From the NCBI GenBank assembly GCA_010279815.1, contig QEOQ01000015.1:1-64000 (forward strand): DNA of 64,000 bases, given 5' to 3'. A program made the translations under genes and the position numbers. The first letter of the stretch is position 1. Each line of letters opens with the position of its first letter. The DNA is from Brachionus plicatilis. Taxonomy: Eukaryota; Rotifera; Eurotatoria; Ploima; Brachionidae. Below are positions 27,301 through 33,402 of the stretch, piece by piece. The notes below the pieces were generated by a model. It searched no databases and was not told the origin of the DNA. It was given only the letters and a program-made list of their open reading frames with translations.

Positions 27301-28704
27301 CACAAATGAGTTTTTCGACACATTCAAGTTAAGTAACAATGTACAATAGTATCGGTGGCAATTTGTTTTTTCTAAATCAAGATTAAAAATTTTGGAATTA
27401 ATTTTTTCAAAATTGTTTCCAATTAGATTGATTAATAATGAAGAATGTAGATACACATTAATACTCTCTTTCTCTGTTTCTAAAAAATAATTATTTTCAA
27501 ATAAAAGCACACTACTCACATTGTTTCTTTTAGGATTCATCTTGAGACTAAAATCGGCCTTATTTCGAAAAAACGTACAATTTTTAACTCTGATTTTCCA
27601 TTCTAAATTTGTTTTATCATTGTTCATAATTGCTTTTTCGTTTAAATAAAACTTAATTGACTGAATGCTTAGATTTCCAATCCAATCAATCACATTAATT
27701 CCAATAGTATTATTTACAAAAATTGAATTTTTAATTCTAAAATCTGCAAAAGATTCACCATTATGCTCGCTGGGTGTAGACAAATATATTGCTGACAAAG
27801 GAACTTCTGTGAAATTGAAATTCTCAACTATAAAGTTGGACTGCCTTGCTATTAGACCATTTGAAGTTGGACTTTTTATATTTATATTTTTAATACTGAA
27901 ATCATTGTTTCCTCTTAAATCGAGAGCAAAGCCATCTAATCCATTTGACCAGTCTCCTGCTTCATTAATGTCTACAAACGACAAATTTGTTTTTTCTGAT
28001 TTTGAAATACCATCAATAACCAGTCCACCCCAGTGATGAACAAATGAAGATTCGTTCATGCATTCTATTTCAAAGCATTCTTGGTAATACCAGGTAAATG
28101 AACCATTTAAATCTGTTCGAAGATAGCAATAATCCCTAAAATCAAAACTTTGAATGTGATTTTCACTACAACTTGAGATTAAAGCAATTCTAAAACCAGC
28201 ACTGTTAAAACTTTTTTTGATCCATCCTTTTCTATAGCCAAAGTTGGAACAGATTGATTTGACAAAATAATCCTGGTTTATTTTATCTTCATTTCGCCTA
28301 AAACAAACTTTGTGCCACTTATTTGAATCAAACAATTCAAGTTTTCCACTTGGATACCCAGACTCATTTAAAAACCTTAAATTCCGAGAAATAGAGTAAT
28401 TGGTCAAATGATTTGTTGTTGAATGATTTTCGAGGGATGCCAATGTGATCCTCTCATCATTTGTTCCTTCAGCAATTAAATTACCTTTGACCGTAAATTG
28501 TTTAGTTGGAGCAAAGAGCAATGTTACACCAGGCTCAATGATCAAAGTTTGATTTTCATCAACAACCAAATTTTGATGAATTTTGTATGGAGAACCAACT
28601 TTCGTCAAAACAACCAAGTCATCGGTTTGATTTAAAATTGTTGATTCTGTGCCACAAATTAATAAAAGGTAAGCTAACACCAATATTTTAAGTTTTAATT
28701 TCAT
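9325..28704 (-). CDS. Giant secreted SRCR / lectin / EGF / CARDB / RHS-repeat protein
   Basis: One intronless frame of 6459 codons. The ATG at 28704 begins a clear signal peptide (MKLKLKILVLAYLLLICG). Order of parts by approximate residue: SRCR-like domain (107-215) inside parallel beta-helix-type repeats rich in N-glycosylation sites (to 2230), with a second SRCR-like domain at 729-815; C-type lectin-like domain (2247-2355); about eight EGF/teneurin-type repeats (2355-2635); Ig-like/HYR-type sandwiches (2850-3100); a fibronectin-like segment (3195-3290); eight or nine CARDB-type repeats (3292-4420); a pre-peptidase/IPT-like segment (4428-4650); an RHS/YD-repeat shell (4875-5730) ending in an RHS-core motif and IDTFGQ; glycine-zipper helix (5741-5811); acidic linker; a beta domain starting DPNDIIGPEGFGP (5864-6065) like repeats seen in bacterial surface proteins; one EGF (6174-6204); a hydrophobic C-terminal tail. 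It is probably extracellular or surface-anchored. Function is not known. No known toxin domain follows the RHS shell. At least three decayed partial copies lie in this window. Confidence 0.9.
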   Translation of the reverse strand: MKLKLKILVLAYLLLICGTESTILNQTDDLVVLTKVGSPYKIHQNLVVDENQTLIIEPGVTLLFAPTKQFTVKGNLIAEGTNDERITLASLENHSTTNHLTNYSISRNLRFLNESGYPSGKLELFDSNKWHKVCFRRNEDKINQDYFVKSICSNFGYRKGWIKKSFNSAGFRIALISSCSENHIQSFDFRDYCYLRTDLNGSFTWYYQECFEIECMNESSFVHHWGGLVIDGISKSEKTNLSFVDINEAGDWSNGLDGFALDLRGNNDFSIKNINIKSPTSNGLIARQSNFIVENFNFTEVPLSAIYLSTPSEHNGESFADFRIKNSIFVNNTIGINVIDWIGNLSIQSIKFYLNEKAIMNNDKTNLEWKIRVKNCTFFRNKADFSLKMNPKRNNVSSVLLFENNYFLETEKESINVYLHSSLLINLIGNNFEKINSKIFNLDLEKTNCHRYYCTLLLNLNVSKNSFVSNNVNDVLYLNLNSVLDKSSSIVIENNDFINNWPREKNNNPSILFKQVSSVINFKILFSQTVHQIGRKIQIKKNNFLNSKSIYEIAFEYIYDYYEYHMVANMIIDLSENFWNRTVDEIWLSIFDFHVDYKQPFIILNSLYTNSERNILKKIDNLNDFANVNSKGNQIYSQIHGNVTLVSGVYYARQNVFVKKDSILNIGPNVTILFSSSTELIVEGKLNISGSLYQPVQFRTITKFDDLNKEKRLRLNDLKYLTEGSKITFSGRIESKIENKWYSLCADHPLKETYFEKMCQWMGFEMYVGYTVAKFNVSFIHNMTCSYNSLDSCSFEICHVNCECINHVMLTCKSYSTHFKGIHLTQYAKRSKINNLKLAGYGNDFWYSFETAIQIDYRNHELENIIIETTDTDTIGVWFMDCSNEAISIFNITVLNSFISLRIDNFRSNFTADGLFGNDVNISPNQLNHYIIQYQNPLYVYGQICARLITLGKSDLVQIISSILITSDCFFRIRAEDKSSFLMITDQTYRWSFEQINELNQTINVSTLQGNKKIFFFTSKSNEILIRLHIKKPTYSTKFIWCKFRLELVEFDTIAESDRKVLFKNSKISSWRSNSWQNFDFDFNNTEIIGHVNIRGYSSRLIISNSIVIGSIDLSGDFLSVDIINSRFLGQPTLTAFYLSLQTNKALISVESCKFVNYSRAINYRLQPYLCVDFCQFFIKIRNNTFENILDALNIVEGRIPSWSQSIVKDSLITIESNKFHNCLRALYCRQFNNEKNKFSLKISNNIFENSLDAIRVSVQFDGQRPFMVLGSVISIESNSFHNCSRCIRNENNLRKAKINWHINDNKINNLYSNTTNSQLVSIQGNGTFKNNVITNVTMSNQTSSLFSFKCSDTFLFINNIYTSIATQTKFLIEITCEYGSILQISSNQFLENQINYLPNHCSLDEKPNAIFKLETFLNNLNIFNNTFKSKNNSIEIAAFITTDEFQLDDMSVYETNQLITDFSSNNWNLDYNNNSKLQFNFYSKKFDFKLSHDNSSREVEQSQFSYIIRDDTLWTRNSSPYFLSENVIVLPFASLKIEAGVKINYLKNVTFYIFGNVVIIGTVNSPIYIKSILPPNCLQNDRFIQHYGSNLFYFLSQNNFSMLSNLIIEDSLIKTNLDNKKISTLFVEDGYFPLIDNLTINGCAYSGITILKSLNNIYLKNVKISSCKGNATNLLNLNRDVFIDNMIIEESQNRNLISIDNSFFNQYEKHSFSEQTLACNQDIFLNETFKEYVFVEIIPWLELDCSIKFKTNHDQVIHLKIYEFSGASDFRIKDKDSVEIEPVIGYYHSFSYFPMASNLYASKNSELSIEISCNKMENELCIKSGFFFKLNVLPKIFGLQAKDKLPLFFNFDEKLNTTDWIFDYESNLLLFNYTQSMGYGDNYSQIIESQILKKNAFLAILIKFKSLSYDFYSKTEMLFFLIDNLNETSFLIDRQYMPFRLDNSKSHTLMIKLEKLSYVPDEFRLQIKFIQINYRNEGKYDKTVFFVLDSLLFLPMPQQFSNTKIEIKNSILKDIDINVNTDEYLAHFIDIEIEQSSFRFAKIRAPHSTIKNFYIKNSYFISQALSFEMELERNLLKNESPTNVIFEKCFFLSSSFNKFYIKGYSRRLMNFILVSSEFYENNLKRIVIENGNYDINSNIFKKNSGHFKFQNSDGKLWYNLFKANNNKRYNCDFFIQSFTLYRRHHVFNNSFVQNECRQILNLRNFYRLQLDYNWWDTTNKTLITQMNANTYNSDFKNIQKKDPLLFQSELCAEGWLEWNNKCIKQINSRVSFMVGKGICDKLDSNVVKYLEIEDFLLNYTENINQSFWSNLAYFNRWRVIERCTHLTYSHENNRYELKNSSCEERKSVICDKPLCLNKKNCSNLGKCVDEDKCDCYRYSSGEACDEFYCYSNCFGNGKCIGPNNCTCDQYWSGSACSVPLCPLVDSCTHRNRGRCIAPNKCQCFSGYTGPKCENFTCQYGCRNNGECIGPNTCKCSSGWKGSQCTFPVCKFNCNNRGSCMRPDECRCYDNFNGKYCQDIDCNRMFNCSNNGYCIESNNQIKCECDNSWTGQFCNQTIQNCDQFNNCNSKGKCVFGKCECDNGWTSQNCLQFTCTTGCRNGARCIGPNKCLCEKNWTGTDCNIPLCNDQTCPHTLDFIDDTWSHKSCVAVGLHSTFTTSLIVQSLDNQSYPSQILIEMPYGMTKSPLQKLDQKWMVILEWRPFSWQSGIEKLCFSAIDNKKIPTPQSCISILLDVEDVIFLNSSASPKNEINPRRKIEWTIRTNRLIFGPKYASFIRFFDSNGTQVLKVNTLKNQAVTIGEKELSFVTYFDWKEKESYHVEFDRGAVTASEHCQPESKPVRDKNFWSFKIKDVTPPVIKFLNSSSISRGQLYLEWIFDEPVTTVCTIYNYNINLKNVLNCSHNSLFLNTNNHLLNEGYYSLFIQATDLSGNILNAQHNWQVDLTPPQFYLRNWIKMNNQIGFNCYDRYNRFDRNCHFKCTLIYNSLIYIENNTACSSPFSVGHLQDGYYKFLVEPRDTAGNFGQIKSLKFLLDKNPPDIQLESEQITLESCTDGLGDHRPNVTDNHDANVELSFEHVYYNNCTTTIKWIARDSSGNVAEKNQTIEFNQRPRLNLIFFKSFINVPCDKAGKQSYFNSYLNNHFRFDNECNRPLKFEYIDSIDQIKCDIEFNRTWRIEDDCENVIKRQQIIKILEQKSPDSPPDGQLNSRRNSILAWPEYPNSNNFILNIWWIDENSKKEIKFLNDFEISSRRYSTKAWYPANTRIFWKIDYVIDSLNQSTGKELIPSPIWSFVTKSQPDLYVKEIFVPKTAFSGQFFEVKWFVQNKGNVTTNTWWYDRVFKSRSLDFSRASLIKNIYQRRYVEPRNLDGYTSSHNIELGDDELGNIYIFIQVDAFGYVDDFNRANNLQMSGAIQILQTPSPNLIVQDVFFLNSSFSGQIIEIRFKVKNVGFGVTKYAKWFDCVDLKKANSSQRAINMAIFEHDGKLSSGSSYQSIKKIQIPEKLYGIYEIVVTCDCRKNIYEGSDESDNFVSKYIELIMKPPADLSIDLNIIDQKEEYFTGDFVQVEMKIENVGLGITLENNWFDSLTLKDSLNKEHQKKSWYHAGQLDVGSFYSYQHRFQLAPLLKNGIYHLEAKADSSMRVFEFLPKSKANNIKRVKFNLTRSLPDFVISFFSFEVKQTDTGSYLNVNYSITNNGQENILQNNFGYFDSFYFEKRNSSYLIKRYGQRVNINRNLGAWKENETREYSQTILLDDQIYGDQIYICLNFDYWRKILQSNYSNNFGRYLIANSLIKYQNSLKLLNFTVAQKESFYFNQIVSLEWHAINNGNKRLSVHSIDYVYVALDQIFALKFNPRYRVAAKIKNEIDLKLNETYSKKIDIKIPSVDFFKQNRQAYFVIDIAKNIFPSIVISNTTDRTLFKMFKVQPEPKAKFVAQELNFTLNEPKTAVYVTFKVKNVGNSMLRLSKWNDQILLEDLNKKIYLKESIQVEDRVRSGDEYVVKRAIPMPKLENGIYNLFLIVDADKELTVDSKRFYGPEKIVVNVKKDNPINKISINLINVTNGNSLDKLISGSLVEVYYKVETEHLEKDFKLNVWLNEIYILNFQTNNTEKIKFGKILSRIELIQQIKKNRTYFLKQSFEMPFYLNDNFFFYILMFQQDQKNTIVQTSSKNSYQIVDGLRPDLVVSLVKTTDQQVVSGSELEIFFQISNKNGGILSAIKNWNDDVYLSEDSILDLYDVKLLSKNNLPTQTNNSDNQVLYSRHVKVSIPFDLNSQYYYIIVQTDSSKSVIEHDEDNNLNSSLIYIQERPSSDLAIAFLNHTQKFEKENSAQLELRYSLQNNGGKEVKSLIHCDSFYLSEDSVWDIYDYQLNAPNCTEKQYLKPFLNISQNLLQLNSTQNVPLMKNGSFYCILKTRSNLREKNLENNVRASDQKVQIFVPQIYLDQRITLNGSQEKLFMIKNVPSDQTLIIKLEISSNLKENSNLPFHRLLIAYENLPSFAIYDAKSGPEQSAEQILILSNTKKGTYYVKVVSFSSEESPGDFKIEILAKLAKFELTDSRPKNILPNGVSTINIIGSNIPKSFTVCLSSNETFLSICSNRTKWISSTNVYVLIDFDQSQYFATDFFDIVMYDRTNLSRSAQITQGIQLKTDLLPGSLKYRAKSQNGIPWREIGQTIIETANIGYNDVHAPLLLMQCEKNRANFKLNIPRSIWRNSFAFIGLSLSDMKSTYSAKARSQMSFLVRQDNPFAASANFKIMPYNKSPFKNQNLVRNFFKKKKYSPALLNQTNTIDQITNNLLNFTNSLSTYENFEKRLSKLVNNLHIEQNVLSLEILIGWTINMAQAEFINQLENFFFDDLDKIAYSTNPNVRLTRFLQMSMVKRRLLNNQQFGVGWQMHLLSIKLRNVSDTSVQMEYNLNLFKCKLKQSLCWLDQNRYFVANNQGPYFFHDIPNSLLYTFNNLSLNMEQIIDLNTNETTAHIEYHLERIQFIIFNETNRKIQLNYSKTCEEQIESITLINTINSQVINKASYLYSQNCRHLLSVQSKHNRIDYSYDWQTDDLVSIDFGRKNVSIEFEFDSNSGHLHAKKTFHKTNKKILLNLVKYNLKDSGELMVTNANSLNDSSDTTIKFDMDGSITYIENNWNQFKSQRSEQFTNSKSTDIEKFYYNDKMVMETKNSINELSITTETQATTRIQFNPTSLFSLKKFTDANNNEYEFVHTSDLGRKKIQFMYPDRGHETFEFDVKSRMINFVRRDRKTKIRYDYNSFDSVSGIEISSENENFKRKYFYEQDLNFEQLKSIVSDREGNAAREILFFYESDFSENPSKIVYPNGIELNYEYNSMDQRTKFYTNQGYSISYHYNQKFELASIVDNVANEEIVRFEYDSNKRLIKQIYSNGIFSVYTWNEDNKIKSVTHYYKNSSISNKIEVFYKNYNRHRVISKLSGECNFRYDAGDQITAHECNGKKVDIEYDRLGNRKYLNIENETSFNYLINNLNQYLSVQSTKDRERSIEMKYDQNGNLIWYQNERASQDRIEYNYANKPIRVVTLNVTCNYSYDDMDNLESKQCSDGSRVEYVVDPYAHYGPNVIGETQYFKDGTNRSIKYYHALWNGLISMQYKDNLNPGQVRNKKYFFQFDENWSTNLVSDENSHIISEYTYDPFGSILKSSSQINLNNNFLYQSFYGIMRLNELNDVYYFRNRLYKSEIGRFLSFDPYSILSSTNNLYDYCNNNPFIYIDTFGQKSELRERVELEAAKAAGGVVGKKVGEIVGQKLGRILGMLLGMPFGLKGVLIGNVAGAKLGKFIGGRVGKEVGKYWAEYLYNRARKLDEIKNENEVENVVEDEMDNVLEDEMENVLEDELKNVEEEDGIEWREEWPRAFDPNDIIGPEGFGPLKRISPSDTLSYKIRFENLINSTAPAQYVFIKLQVNKNLDFRTFELDEFSFSNKEYSIEPGNSYYQQKIDIDAFNTTSKLKDFQMVIRVQAGLDILSKSAFWKLEALDKNTGAPPTDKTIGFLPPNDNSTHIGEGYVKFKIQPSKTAPNMARIDANASIIFDINDPIITPNIFNTIDADAPEIQVEIDPNSENFGTSKLIHLDVGDEADFDKLYVYEHREIFDDLNNQTISESIKLIEQSKGKSIALELDQSLNSINSRSSQFSEKVKLKIYSTDQIGNVRKLKEIPLQLNNPVCDQSNCLNGFCSSTANCVCDLHFIGTDCAQRQNLSTLEPPIVEFFLVNQSDIDQSMNLFVNCIGIDDNANLTLLLYLSSNSSLKEKSLIIEQVELDGRKYFSLNIDLLYSEMNKNMFTVLSDFENNKTMLELICSQSSSGVVANQSIELEVVHSNKLRPHLQIDSNLTCFPADSDIIRIHYSILNQEPESNFTIYIENLNTEFKWKVDYLNNIILIEKDQDSFEGKIDLDIKMVATNNGNIFAQVDRKMYVSFCETESSNPIIRIFYLILKYLIYFFKFFF

Positions 28705-28731
28705 TTTTGATATCAAGCAGAAATTCCAAGG

Positions 28732-28739
28732 TATTTATA
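28732..28739 (-). promoter_or_regulatory. TATA box of the giant RHS gene
   Basis: TATAAATA on the minus strand, its first T 35 nt before the A of the ATG at 28704. This implies transcription starting only a few bases before the start codon. The same spacing is seen in the pseudogene copy at the window end and in the 7TM receptor gene. Confidence 0.55.
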
Positions 28740-28740
28740 G

Positions 28741-30164
28741 ACTTCTGAAAAAATCACCATTTTGGCTAATGAAAAATTTTATTTATTTATTGCAAGTAAT
28801 TTCGTAGTTATTTCTAGTTACCTTTTAAAAGGTGCTCAATTCAAAAATTTTTCGTCCAATTATTGAGAATGATATTCTTTAATTTAAATTGTTTAGAAAA
28901 TAAAATGTTTTAAAATATTCAAAATTAAAAATTTCGGCTTTCTGAAATTAGTTGTTTAGAAACATGACGTTAAAAATTACCTTTACCACAGCAACAGGTA
29001 GATTAAATTAGTGTGCAAAAATAACACATAATTAAATCACAAAGCTTTTCTCCTTATAAATTAACCAACATTTATTTTTAATAAACTGATAAATTGAAAT
29101 AAAAAGCTAGAATTTTGGATTTCTATAGAAAAAATAATATAAAAAATTTACGAAATAACAAATGGCAAGCCTTGTTTCCATATCAAACAATAAACGATTT
29201 TGGCTTTGTTTCAAAAAAAAATTTATTTTATTCCGTTTTGTTAAAAAAAATTAAAAGATTTAAAATTCATTTTCTTAAATGAAATTTTTATCGAAGATCA
29301 AATAAAAAACTAGTTGTACCCTTCAATTTAAACTTGCCTCCCAACCGTTGAAAATATATGTTTAAAACAGAGCTGTTTAAAAGTCAATTTGAATTTTTAA
29401 CTTTGAAAATTCGCAGTTTAAAACTTTAACACATAATTAATAAAAAAGATGAAAAACATAAATTAAATTGTAAACTATTCAAATTTATTTCTTCGTAAAT
29501 GCTCTCTCTTTTTTTGTTTCTTTTTTAAAAAAGAACTTAATCTTTTGTTTCTTACATTTTATTTTTTTTATTTTACTTTAATTTTATTTTTATTTAATTC
29601 CATAATTAATAAAAAACTTGGCATCTTGATGTTTAGGATCAAAAAAATCAGATAAAAAAGTAATTTTTTTATAACTTTTGAATGGTATTTGATTAAATCT
29701 CTCTGCAAAATGCTAAATAATGCAAAAAACATGCTGAATATGAGATTTTTGCATTATTTAGCATTTTGCAGAGAGATTTAATCAAATACCATTCAAAAGT
29801 TATAAAAAAATTACTTTATGATCTGATTTTTTTGATCCTAAACTTCAAGATGCCCAAAACTTAAAAATTAAAATTTTAATTAAAATTATAAATTTAAATT
29901 TTTTAAAATAAATAAAATAAAAATTTTGATCAAATTTTTTTTTTGTTTTAATCAATGCATTCTCCAGAGCTAAGTTTTTAGACATTGTGAATTTTCTTTC
30001 AAATTTCCAAAATACAATATTTTTTGCATTTATTTAAATTGAGCTTTTTTTTTTTTAATAAAATAATCCAAATTTTTTATTTTTTTCTCCAAATATTAAG
30101 ATTTTCCAAAGAAAAATTTAATCAACGCAAAATTAAATAGAATACCATATTAATTAACTGGTCA
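28741..30164. other. AT-rich intergenic DNA upstream of the giant gene
   Basis: No gene could be supported. The only structured item is the hairpin element at 29618-29857. Confidence 0.55.
29618..29857. repeat. Hairpin MITE with about 110-base arms
   Basis: Arms 29618-29727 and 29742-29857 are nearly perfect inverted copies (including CAAAATGCTAAATAATGCAA and its inverse) around a loop of about 15 bases. Ends read TTGG(G)CATCTTGA. No coding content; a typical foldback MITE. Confidence 0.8.
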
Positions 30165-30530
30165 AGAACTCTATGCCAAGAAACCATTTCTTTAACAACA
30201 GAGTCGCATCTCACTGGAACGCGCTGTTGTCTTCACAGAATCAATCAATTCTTCTTAGACCAATATGGACAAATTAATATATGGTTCAGCTCCGACTGAT
30301 TTTAAATAAAATATTACATCTACTGTTTTTTATTTCTTAGTGTTATGTTTATATTTCTTATATTTTTATTCTATTAAGTTGTGTTAAGGGTGTTTTTTTG
30401 TTTATAATTATTAATTCGCAGTTTCTACAGCTCGTCATTTAACGTTCCTATTCTATGTTTTTTACCAGCATTACTGCTTCGTGTAACAAAACTACTACTA
30501 CGACTACTTCTAAACTCTAGTTTTTATTTA
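30165..30530 (+). mobile_element. 5'-truncated LINE remnant
   Basis: The short frame 30173-30277 reads MPRNHFFNNRVASHWNALL..., matching the conserved tail of non-LTR retrotransposon reverse transcriptases (FFxNRVVxxWNxLP). It is followed by untranslated sequence and a degenerate ACT-rich tail (about 30500-30520). The core RT is absent, so the copy is dead. Confidence 0.6.
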
Positions 30531-30694
30531 TTTTCCAGATCAAAATTACAATTATTGAATTGGAAATTTTTATAATTATAGCAATGATTAATTTTTAATT
30601 TTAAACAATATTATTTCTTTGACACAAGAATTTTAGGTAAATTTACGACTGATATTTAATGGAAGAAAATATTGGCTAATGAAATGGAAATAAA

Positions 30695-31345
30695 GAAAAA
30701 TGTGATCAGTGATCAATGATCACATATTTCGTGATCAAAAAAGCCTCTAATTTATGAAAAAATAAAAATAAATTTTTTTTGGTGATCAGAAAAAATTATT
30801 GGTGATCAGGATATTTTTAAAATACATTAAACTTTATTACCAATTTTCAAGAAAAAAATTTAAATAAATAAAACAAAATCAAAATAATTCTTTGTGTTTT
30901 ATTGATTGTGCAATTTAACGCCCTTTTCATTTTTAATTAATTCATAACAAATGTTACCGGATTTGAATGTTTAATGCTTAATGCTTTTTTTAAAGCTAAT
31001 TTAGCTTCTTCGGACGTTTCTACTGAGGCAAAAGCCATTTTTTGTAAAAAAATACCTTTTTTTACGGTTTTTAAATACTTATAGTTTTTTAGATTTTGAT
31101 TTTTTCAAAAACTTACAGTTTATTTTGGAGAGTTGCAATTTTTTTTGTTTTTTATTTCATTCAATATTAACATAATTTTACAATTTTGAAATTTCTAGAA
31201 TGAAAAAAATTTTTGATTTCAACAAAAAAAATTTTATGTGATCAAAAAAAATTTTGGTGATCAATTTTTGATCACATTCTGGACATGATACCTATGATCA
31301 CATTTTTTGGTGAACACTTGATCACATTCTGGACATGACCCAAAA
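30695..31345. repeat. Region bounded by clustered TGATCA words
   Basis: Left cluster (about 30700-30815) and right cluster (about 31225-31345) are packed with GTGATCA / TGATCAC in both orientations. The phrase GATCACATTCTGGACATGA occurs twice on the right, about 52 bases apart. The two clusters are roughly inverted relative to each other, like subterminal repeats of a DNA element of about 650 bases. A tiny minus-strand frame (30937-31038) lies between them; its meaning is unknown. Confidence 0.4.
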
Positions 31346-31777
31346 AAAGAACCTCAGAATAAAATCGATCATTAAAAAAACTTTTGTTTTTAAATTTATT
31401 AAATCTAAATAAAAGCTGTAAAGAAGCGACGTAAGATTAGTTAAAAAAATAGAAAAAAATTAATTTTCCAAAATAAAGGTTAAAAAAAAAAAAATTCCAA
31501 AATTAAAATCAATAAAATAAAATTATTTTTTAATTTTCAATTTATTGGTTAACATAATTGTTAGATCTCTTAATAATCTTTTAATCAATTAAAGTAATGA
31601 TTATGAAGATTATCTTTTTCTTTTTCTTGAATCTATAGATTTTGCTGTGACAGAAAAGTTGTTTGGCTCACTATCATCTTCATAATCACTTAAAATCATC
31701 TTTGTCATAAAAGTTTCAAATGTAAATTTCAAATAGCGTATAATGGAAAATTTTATGATTAAAAATATTGAAAATGC

Positions 31778-31975
31778 TGTTGTGCCCACCAAAATAGTCA
31801 CTTAACTTTGCTAGGCAAATTTAGTTTATTTCATTTAAGTACATATACATTAGCTACTATAATATAAAATCTCGTGTTTTTCATTTCCCCAGAATAAAAT
31901 ATTTTGATTCAAATTGAGTTTATTTTCATTTATCCCCAATTCCCAAATCGGAGCCCGGAATCCGCAGGCGTAACA
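31778..31975 (+). mobile_element. Probable LTR followed by primer-binding-like site
   Basis: A 198-base block begins TGTTG and ends TAACA (short inverted TG...CA ends), contains AATAAA near its middle, and is directly followed by TTAGTGTCCCAAGTGAGGG (about 31976-31994), which looks like a tRNA-primer site and leader of an LTR retrotransposon. No second LTR copy is seen in the window, so the call rests on layout alone. Confidence 0.35.
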
Positions 31976-32061
31976 TTAGTGTCCCAAGTGAGGGAGAGTA
32001 TTACTCTACTGGTATTTACTCATTCGAAATTTGATCTTTCTTAGCTGCTAGTGGAATCAAA

Positions 32062-32319
32062 ATGCTTGTACCTTTCTTGTTTGTTTGCCTTAACATAATC
32101 GCATTTATTGTCCGAAGACGTCCTTATTTAATGAATGCTGTCCTGGGTAAAATCGGGTATGTGCCCCAAGTACATATAGAATCAAAGAAAGAAGACTTTG
32201 AAAAAATTAAACCTGAAGAAAAGAGCAGCTTAATCCTAGTTAATCACAAGGACGATGATCAATGGCGACACTTTAGTGATTGGCTAAAAGAGGGTTCAAC
32301 CGTAATGTATGAACTTTGA
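32062..32319 (+). CDS. Short open frame after the LTR, product unknown
   Basis: An 85-codon frame starting MLVPFLFVCLNIIAFIV (hydrophobic start) followed by a charged stretch. It begins about 65 bases beyond the primer-like site, where a gag frame could start, and it is cut off exactly where the decayed RHS copy begins (about 32310). It may be the 5' stump of a retroelement frame; I do not recognise the product. It is unlikely to be a working gene. Confidence 0.25.
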   Translation: MLVPFLFVCLNIIAFIVRRRPYLMNAVLGKIGYVPQVHIESKKEDFEKIKPEEKSSLILVNHKDDDQWRHFSDWLKEGSTVMYEL

Positions 32320-32835
32320 ATGTGACTTGCAATTATTCATATGATGATATGTATAATATATAGTCTAAACAATGTTCGGATTGAAGCAGAGTTGAATATG
32401 TTGTGGACCCGTTTGCTCACTATGGACCCAATGTGATTGGCAAGACACAATATTTTAAAGATGGCACAAATCGCTCAATCAAATATTATCATGCCTTGTG
32501 GAATGGGCTCATTTCAATGCAGTACAAAGACAACCTAAGTCCAGGCCAAGTTAGAAATAAAAAGTACTTTTTTCAATTTGATGAAAATTGGTCTACCAAT
32601 TTGGTGTCAGACGAAAATTCCCACATTATATCAGAATATACGTATGACCCTTTTGGTTCCATTCTTAAATCTTCCTCTCAAATTAACCTGAACAACAACT
32701 TTTTGTACCAATCTTTTTATGGAATAATGCGCCTCAATGAACTAAATGACGTTTACTACTTTCGAAATCGACTTTATTAAAGTGAAATAGGAAGATTCCT
32801 AAACTTTGATCCTTATTCTATACCTTCTTAAAACT
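32310..32835 (+). pseudogene. Decayed copy of the giant RHS gene, part A (YD repeats)
   Basis: Plus-strand sequence reads as the same YD/RHS segment encoded at about 11570-12085 minus in the giant gene: NVTCNYSYDDM..., then PFAHYGPNVIGKTQYFKDGT..., then the RHS-core end. An in-frame TAG near 32362 and a TAA after the RNRLY motif (about 32778) break it. Similarity to the parent stops near 32835 within FDPYSI. The missing continuation resumes at 40949, so an 8.1 kb insertion with a small deletion split this copy. Confidence 0.85.
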
Positions 32836-33080
32836 CGTACAAACAAAATTATGAACGTTTTGGAAACGCGTCATATAAATGAATATATCCATATCTGTAT
32901 TGTATTTGAATTCCATTATAAGAATGTATTTTCGCATTTTAACAATCATTTATTCATTTTTTTTATTTAAATATTTTAATAAAAAATAAAAGTAATAATT
33001 TAAACTATTTTATTATAAAATAAAAATTAAAAAAAATAAAAATTTTATTTACAATTTTATTTAAATTAATTAATTCGAGA

Positions 33081-33402
33081 TGTAAGGCGGGTTAATGAAT
33101 GATAAAACAAGTATACTTTTGAATAGTTTATTAAATAATTGTTGAGCTCTAACAATTTATATAGTTAGTGTGATCACTAAAAATATTTCTCCAAGCACTG
33201 AGAATGGAATCATTATTTATACCCATGAGTTCGTTTCAAGAACACGGGCTTATAATTAAGACAAGTTGTGATTATATAAATGTTTATATCAGCATCTAGA
33301 AGAGTCTTTCTTCTGAGATACGTGACAATCATACTAATTCTTTCTTATCATTGCGCATCAGTTGAGAAGCTGATGATCAAGTGATACGTAGGGTGCATTA
33401 CA
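33081..33402 (-). mobile_element. 3' LTR of a retroelement
   Basis: A 322-base block with TGTAA...TTACA ends, preceded on the minus strand by the purine tract GACCGGGGGATA (a polypurine tract) and by a decayed env-like coding region ending in a membrane segment. The matching 5' LTR is not in the window. Confidence 0.65.

Noticed and set aside
9325..28704. Teneurin orthologue
   Set aside because: EGF and YD repeats are shared, but it has a signal peptide rather than an N-terminal single-pass cytoplasmic domain, CARDB and SRCR domains, and no recognisable NHL or teneurin C-terminal domain.
30937..31038. Minus-strand mini-frame MAFASVETSEEAKLALKKAL
   Set aside because: Vaguely like the end of an RRM, but only 33 codons, no splice partner found, and it lies between repeat clusters.
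31610..31801. Minus-strand 63-codon frame with a hydrophobic start
   Set aside because: Overlaps the putative LTR end, no conserved features, no promoter or polyadenylation signal; probably chance.
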